A DNA stretch of 64,000 nt. Source: Hyphomonas sp. (GTDB taxonomy: Bacteria > Pseudomonadota > Alphaproteobacteria > Caulobacterales > Hyphomonadaceae). The stretch is taken from contig WGNP01000013.1 in NCBI GenBank assembly GCA_016124495.1, positions 1 to 64,000 of the forward strand, read 5' to 3'. The notes beneath the pieces were generated by a model that was not told the DNA's origin, ran no database searches, and saw only the letters and a list, made by a program, of their open reading frames with translations. The stretch's first letter is position 1. Each line of letters begins with the position of its first letter. This document shows, piece after piece, positions 60,072 to 64,000 of the stretch. The translations under genes and the position numbers were made by a program.

Positions 60072-60701
60072 ATGAATACGCCGACCGACACGCAGAACGT
60101 GGCCCCTGCCCCGGGAGGCACTGGCGCGAAGTCCCGCAAGGGGCCGACGCGCAGCGAAGTGTCGAAATCCGCGATTCTCGAGGCCGCCCGCGAGGAGATG
60201 GCCGAGAACGGCTGGCGCGGTTTCAGCGTCGACTCGGTGGCCAAGCGCGCCAGCGCCTCCAAGCAGACGATTTATCGCTGGTGGCCGTCGATCGGAGCAA
60301 TGTGCGTGGACGCTGCCCTCGCCCTGATCCCGGATGCGCCGGAGGGCGGCCGCGACCCGCAGGAACGCATCACCGCGCTGATCATCCCTCTGGAAGCCGC
60401 CGCCCGGACCGGACAGGGCCATGCCGTGCTGCGCGTGGCGCTTCTGGCGGCGGCCGATGACAAGGAGGCCGGCGAAGTCTGGCGCGCCTGGGTCGGCCGC
60501 GACATTCGCCAGCCGCTGCGCATGCTGCTCGCGGAACTCGCCGCAAAACGCGTGATCCGGCGCGATTTCGAGCTGGATGATGTGATTGAGCAGCTGCTTG
60601 GGCCGATCTTCCACCGGCTGACGATCATGCGCGCGCCGGTCAAGGAAGGCTTCTGCGCCGACCAGTCGGCGGCCTTCCTCAGGACGTATGGGGCGTTCTA
60701 A
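60072..60701 (+). CDS. TetR/AcrR-family transcriptional regulator
   Basis: 209 residues. A Pro-rich N-terminal arm (PTDTQNVAPAPGGTG) precedes the HTH (ILEAAREEMAENGWRGFSVDSVAKRASASKQTIYRWWPS, about 36-74). The C-terminal domain (DIRQPLRMLLAELAAKRVI, LLGPIFHRLTIM) is of the TetR_C_11-like class with ligand pocket unknown. ATG 60072 with AAGGAG upstream. Convergent with rcdA; its target may be elsewhere. Confidence 0.9.
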   Translation: MNTPTDTQNVAPAPGGTGAKSRKGPTRSEVSKSAILEAAREEMAENGWRGFSVDSVAKRASASKQTIYRWWPSIGAMCVDAALALIPDAPEGGRDPQERITALIIPLEAAARTGQGHAVLRVALLAAADDKEAGEVWRAWVGRDIRQPLRMLLAELAAKRVIRRDFELDDVIEQLLGPIFHRLTIMRAPVKEGFCADQSAAFLRTYGAF

Positions 60702-60707
60702 GGGGGG

Positions 60708-61250
60708 CTACTTCCGGCGCCAGACCATCAGAGGATCGAAGGCGCCGGTTTCGGCGGCTTTCTGGAGCTGGGCGATCTGGTCGGAAACGGCATTGGTATC
60801 AGGCTTGGCCGAGGTGGCACGGTAGAGCGCGGCATCCAGGCGGCAGATCTGCTCATACAGGGCCTCGGTACGGCTGACGAGTTCGAGGAAACGCGGCGGC
60901 AGGCCCTTTCCCTGCTGGGCGACGGCGTCGAGCGGGGGATCGTCCCGGCGGATGCGGTATTTGTACGAATTGGCATCTTCGCGGCGCATTTCGCCGTCGC
61001 GCACCGCCTTTTGCATTACCAGCCAGGACGCCGCCTGCATCAGGCGGGTCGTCAGTTCCATGCTCCATGCGGAATAGATGAGGCTTGCTTCGCGGGGTAG
61101 CGTCTTGGCCTGATCGCGGCCCGGGCCATCCAGGTAGGAGGCGGTTTCCTCAACGAGGGCCATCCCACGCGTGAACACGGTGTCGAACAGCTTTCCGCCG
61201 GTGAAGGCCTCGGTCGGCCCCGAAGGCCCAACCGGATCACGTTTTGCCAT
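60708..61250 (-). CDS. rcdA: RcdA-like protein (DUF1465), regulator of CtrA degradation
   Basis: 180 residues; the DUF1465 pattern is clear: DTVFTRGMALVEETASYLDGPGR, MELTTRLMQAASWLVMQKAV, LEDANSYKYRIRRDD-like EDANSYKYRI, and PPRFLELVSRTEALYEQICRLD. In Caulobacter RcdA is an adaptor that helps ClpXP degrade the cell-cycle regulator CtrA. The N-terminal 15 residues and the last 30 (QLQKAAETGAF) are less conserved, as is usual. The function is inferred from the family. Confidence 0.82.
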   Translation of the reverse strand: MAKRDPVGPSGPTEAFTGGKLFDTVFTRGMALVEETASYLDGPGRDQAKTLPREASLIYSAWSMELTTRLMQAASWLVMQKAVRDGEMRREDANSYKYRIRRDDPPLDAVAQQGKGLPPRFLELVSRTEALYEQICRLDAALYRATSAKPDTNAVSDQIAQLQKAAETGAFDPLMVWRRK

Positions 61251-61312
61251 GCGCCCACTCCGCTTTACCGCGTCCGAACCCCAAACCTTAAAGGTCAGCC
61301 CTTTCGCGAGGC

Positions 61313-61498
61313 TTAATTATCTCCCCCGAACAGCGCGTCCGCAGCCCGTTTCTGGGCCTTCTTCTTCTCGATCTCGGCCTCGCAGGCCGCGATTTCGGAC
61401 CTCAGATGCGCAATGCGCACCTCGAGTTCCGCCACCGACATCTGGTCGATCGCCTGGGCGCGCTTCACCAGCACCGGCTCTTCATCTGGCATGGCCAT
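61313..61498 (-). CDS. DUF1192 family protein
   Basis: 61 residues, one helical hairpin: VLVKRAQAIDQMSVAELEVRIAHLRSEIAACEAEIEKKKAQKRAADALF. Small alphaproteobacterial family of unknown role, often near DUF1465 genes. It is read in the same direction as rcdA, which lies 62 bp downstream. Ends FGGDN. Confidence 0.82.
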   Translation of the reverse strand: MAMPDEEPVLVKRAQAIDQMSVAELEVRIAHLRSEIAACEAEIEKKKAQKRAADALFGGDN

Positions 61499-61590
61499 AG
61501 GCGGCTCCCGTTCAACGGTTTCAGAAAAGCAGAAAGACGGGCTAGAAGCGACTCCGAATCCAGCCCCTGCCCCTGACGAAAGGCGCCGAC

Positions 61591-62565
61591 ATGACCGCCA
61601 CGATGCACGCCGCGTTTGCCCCTGCCGGCGACAAACTGGTTCTGACCGAAATGCCGCGCACTGCGCCGGGGCCCGGCGAAGTGCAGATCGAGGTGGCAGC
61701 GGCCGGGCTCAACCGCGCAGACCTTGCCCAGAAGGCCGGCGCCTATCCGCCGCCGCCGGGCGCCTCGCCGATCCTCGGCCTCGAGGTGTCTGGCGTCGTC
61801 TCGGCCGTTGGCCCCGGCACTAAGCTCCACAAGGTGGGCGACCGGGTGGCGGCGCTGCTGGCGGGCGGCGGATACTCAACCCATGTCTGCGCGGATGAAG
61901 GCTCGGTACTCCCCGTCCCTTCCGGGTTTGACCTCGCGCTCGCCTGCTGTTTTCCCGAAGCGCTGTTTACGGTCTGGGCGAACGTGTTTGACAGGGCGGG
62001 GCTGAAGCCGGGGGAGACTTTCCTCTGCCATGGCGCGACCAGCGGCATCGGCGTGATGGCCCTGCAGATGGCGAAGGTCTGGGGGGCGCCGAAGATTTTC
62101 GGCACGGCGGGATCGGAGGAGAAATGCAAGCTCGCCCGCGAGCTCGGCGCGACACGCGCGATCAATTACCGCCAAGAGGCGTTCGAGGAGATCGTGAAAG
62201 CCGAAGGCGGCGCCGATGTCACGCTCGACATGGTGGGCGGGGAATACATCCAGAAGAACATCTCGGCGGCCAAGCTCGACGGGCGGATCATCAACATCGC
62301 GTATCAGAACGGGTTCGCGGCGAACGTGAATTTCGCGCCGGTGCTGATGAAGCGCCTGTCGCTGATGGCGACAACGCTGCGGGCGCGGCCCGTGCCGGAG
62401 AAGCGGCGCATCCGCGACGCCGTGGAGCGGGATTTCTGGCCGCATGTGATTTCGGGAGCCATTCGTCCGGTACTGGACGGGACGTTTGCGCTGGCCGAAG
62501 CAGAGGCCGCGCTTGAACGGATGGCGCAAGGCGGGCATTCAGGGAAAATCCTGCTGCGGCCGTGA
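61591..62565 (+). CDS. NAD(P)H quinone oxidoreductase, Qor-like (zinc-free MDR)
   Basis: 324 residues of the medium-chain reductase family without the zinc ligands. ALEVSGVVSAVGPGT and GDRVAALLAGGGYSTHV are family blocks; the NADP fold is CHGATSGIGVMALQMAKVWG and GTAGSEEKCKLARELGATRAIN (AxxGxxG and a Ser where Asp occurs in NAD enzymes, suggesting NADPH). C-terminal FALAEAEAALERMAQGGHSGKILLRP is typical of quinone oxidoreductase/crotonyl-CoA-like members. Substrate not known. Confidence 0.92.
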   Translation: MTATMHAAFAPAGDKLVLTEMPRTAPGPGEVQIEVAAAGLNRADLAQKAGAYPPPPGASPILGLEVSGVVSAVGPGTKLHKVGDRVAALLAGGGYSTHVCADEGSVLPVPSGFDLALACCFPEALFTVWANVFDRAGLKPGETFLCHGATSGIGVMALQMAKVWGAPKIFGTAGSEEKCKLARELGATRAINYRQEAFEEIVKAEGGADVTLDMVGGEYIQKNISAAKLDGRIINIAYQNGFAANVNFAPVLMKRLSLMATTLRARPVPEKRRIRDAVERDFWPHVISGAIRPVLDGTFALAEAEAALERMAQGGHSGKILLRP

Positions 62566-62612
62566 CCGGGCGCGGGTCTCGGTGGGACTGGCGAACGGGG
62601 ACACGGCGAAAC

Positions 62613-63350
62613 ATGCAAACGACAACACTGATCGGCGCGCTGCTGGCGCTGGGCCTGCTCGCCGCCTGCACGCAGGCGGCGCCGCCGAGCAAACCGGTCC
62701 CCGCCGAGACGGTTACCCCGGAGCCTGAGGCCGAAGCGCCGGAAACGTCCACTGAGGAAGAGGGATCCGAAGCGGACCTCGGAAGGTACTGGACCGAGCA
62801 GGGGATGTACTGCTGCCACTACGAGGTGATGACCTATCCACCGCCGCTCGGCATCAACGGCGAGACGACAACTTTCGAGCCCGCTTCAAATTCGGCTCGC
62901 GGACTAACCGGCAACGTCACCTTTTCCTTGTTGCCCATGCCTGAAGGTTGGGACTCGCCCACCCATCCTATCCGCATGCAGGGCGAAAACGGACTGACCT
63001 ACGACCTGCGTGTCGTCGAGGATGGCGGTGTCAATGCGATCGGCACGCTCGACTGGTCTGACATCATGATGAGACCCATCGGCATGGAGGATTACCTCAA
63101 CGAGGTGACCGAAGACCCGGGCACCTTGGTGTTCGTCTTTGAGGTGATCAAGTCCAGCGAGGGTGAAGACATCCCCGGCGATCATCCGTGCATGACCGAC
63201 CGGTACGTCGCCCTCACGGCTCAAAACGGGGGCCCGGACAAGGACTATCTCAGTTTGGCCATGTTCGGCGACGATCCTTGGCCAGCAACCGAGGACAGGT
63301 TTTGTGGCGGCTACAGTTATGCGCGAGGCGTAGTTTCCCCCGGAGACTAG
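62613..63350 (+). CDS. Hypothetical lipoprotein
   Basis: 245 residues with lipoprotein signal LIGALLALGLLAACTQ (Cys 19), an acidic Pro/Glu linker (PETVTPEPEAEAPETSTEEE), then a globular part with several Cys (MYCCHYEVMTYPP, GDHPCMTDRYV, DRFCGGYSYARG) that may be disulfide-linked. No family recognised. Start ATG 62613 follows the Qor gene by 47 bp on the same strand. Confidence 0.72.
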   Translation: MQTTTLIGALLALGLLAACTQAAPPSKPVPAETVTPEPEAEAPETSTEEEGSEADLGRYWTEQGMYCCHYEVMTYPPPLGINGETTTFEPASNSARGLTGNVTFSLLPMPEGWDSPTHPIRMQGENGLTYDLRVVEDGGVNAIGTLDWSDIMMRPIGMEDYLNEVTEDPGTLVFVFEVIKSSEGEDIPGDHPCMTDRYVALTAQNGGPDKDYLSLAMFGDDPWPATEDRFCGGYSYARGVVSPGD

Positions 63351-63419
63351 TGGGCCTTTCCAGCCGGCTGCTTCTGGCGTATAGCGCGGCCCAAGGTTCC
63401 CAGTTGCCCTGGATCCCAA

Positions 63420-63446
63420 CCGCCCGGCACCCCCAGTGCCGGGCGG
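63420..63446 (+). terminator. Strong hairpin before the trcR-like gene
   Basis: CCGCCCGGCAC (63420-63430) pairs with GTGCCGGGCGG (63436-63446) around CCCCA; a T-containing sequence (CTGCATTTC) follows. It may terminate the lipoprotein transcript or be part of the leader of the next gene. Confidence 0.6.
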
Positions 63447-63484
63447 CTGCATTTCAGGCGCTACCCAAGTTTGAGGAGATTTCC

Positions 63485-64000
63485 ATGTCCGACGTTCTCA
63501 TGCCGCGCGCCACTGCCGTCTGGCTGCTCGACAACACCACGCTGACCTTCGCCCAGATCGCGAAATTCTGCGGCCTGCACCATCTCGAAGTGAAGGGCAT
63601 CGCGGACGGCGATGTCGCCGAGAATATGCGCGGCGTGGACCCGATCGCCGGCGGCATCCTCTCGCGCGAGGAAATCGCGCTGGGCGAAGCCGATGCTACT
63701 CATGACCTCAAGGTCGAACAGTCGCGCATCGACCATATCCCTCAGCCGAAGCGCAAGGGCAGCCGCTACACGCCGGTGATCCGCCGCGCTGACAAGCCGG
63801 ACGCCGTGGCCTGGTTCATACGCCACCACCCGGAAGTGCCGGACGCCCAGATCATCAAGCTGATCGGCACTACGAAAGCGACGATCAACAATGTGCGCGA
63901 CAAGTCGCACTGGAACGCAACCAACATCAAACCGGTGGACCCGGTGACGCTCGGCCTGTGCAGCCAGATCGAACTCGACGAAGTGATAGCGAAAGCTGCC
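63485..64000 (+). CDS. trcR: DUF1013 protein, TrcR-like (partial, runs off the right edge)
   Basis: At least 172 residues: MSDVLMPRATAVWLLDNTTL to EIALGEADATHDLKVEQSRI, then KRKGSRYTPVIRRADKPDAVAWFIRHHPEVPDAQIIKLIGTTKATINNVRDKSHW, an HTH-like C-terminal module. DUF1013 is nearly confined to alphaproteobacteria; in Caulobacter the member is reported as TrcR, a transcription factor that follows RNA polymerase. A GAGGAG lies before ATG 63485. The end of the gene is outside the window. Confidence 0.85.
   Translation, partial: MSDVLMPRATAVWLLDNTTLTFAQIAKFCGLHHLEVKGIADGDVAENMRGVDPIAGGILSREEIALGEADATHDLKVEQSRIDHIPQPKRKGSRYTPVIRRADKPDAVAWFIRHHPEVPDAQIIKLIGTTKATINNVRDKSHWNATNIKPVDPVTLGLCSQIELDEVIAKAA

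Noticed and set aside
1-64000. CRISPR array or insertion sequence
   Set aside because: No regularly spaced repeats of 25-40 bases and no transposase motifs were found; the only repeats are the short ones listed and the coding repeats at 18369-19481.

Overview
The window is GC-rich, densely coded DNA from an alphaproteobacterium, most likely of the Hyphomonadaceae/Caulobacterales. This is inferred from gene content, not from a database search: a RcdA-type DUF1465 protein, a DUF1013 (TrcR-type) protein, DUF1192, DUF952 next to pyrD, a heat-shock gene with a ROSE-like leader, and Hyphomonas-like metabolic genes. Most of the window is chromosomal housekeeping and small-operon material. No CRISPR array, insertion sequence or prophage is complete inside it. 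The left edge is the border of an integrated element: the start of a tyrosine-recombinase-type integrase runs out of the window next to the 3' end of tRNA-Ser(GGA).

Layout. 1-400: integrase start, three 12-bp repeats, tRNA-Ser. 0.5-11.4 kb: msrA, gluQRS, an EamA exporter, a lipoprotein alkaline phosphatase, a decayed SnoaL/limonene-epoxide-hydrolase-like gene, an XRE regulator divergent from a membrane protein, an alcohol dehydrogenase, a methyltransferase, pyrD with DUF952, DUF4112. 11.4-20.6 kb: a large coiled-coil membrane protein, argG, DUF6065, a ProXp-like tRNA editing protein, asd, an NTF2-like protein, and an unusual membrane-anchored protein built of alternating 53-residue repeats. 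20.6-32.1 kb, nearly all on the minus strand: amidohydrolase, leuB, leuD, VOC and GST proteins, UPF0114, cysK, bioB and leuC, so leucine biosynthesis is spread over 10 kb. 32.2-40.7 kb: ffh, chorismate mutase, rpsP, rimM, trmD and rplS. This order is interrupted by two secreted beta/gamma-crystallin-like proteins on either side of rimM, a glycosyltransferase on the other strand and a deleted kefB-like gene. 40.7-51.5 kb: CIA30, prolyl oligopeptidase, AGE epimerase, gpmA overlapping a stand-alone RibD-type deaminase, GT4, GST, and hsp20 with a sigma32-like promoter and ROSE-like RNA thermometer. 51.5-64 kb: an acyl-CoA dehydrogenase/enoyl-CoA hydratase pair divergent from a Baeyer-Villiger-type monooxygenase, a doubly truncated TetR/H-NOX pair, several small enzymes, ppa, tRNA-Ala(CGC), carbonic anhydrase, and cell-cycle-associated rcdA and trcR-like genes.

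Most notable are non-coding or decayed features: the hsp20 thermometer leader, a mutually exclusive hairpin arrangement just upstream of ffh, two copies of a hairpin repeat with compensatory stem changes, and at least seven broken genes (SnoaL-like, DUF1801, ABM, HELGH metalloprotease-like, Kef, TetR, H-NOX). Everything is from reading the sequence only; families were named by motif recognition.
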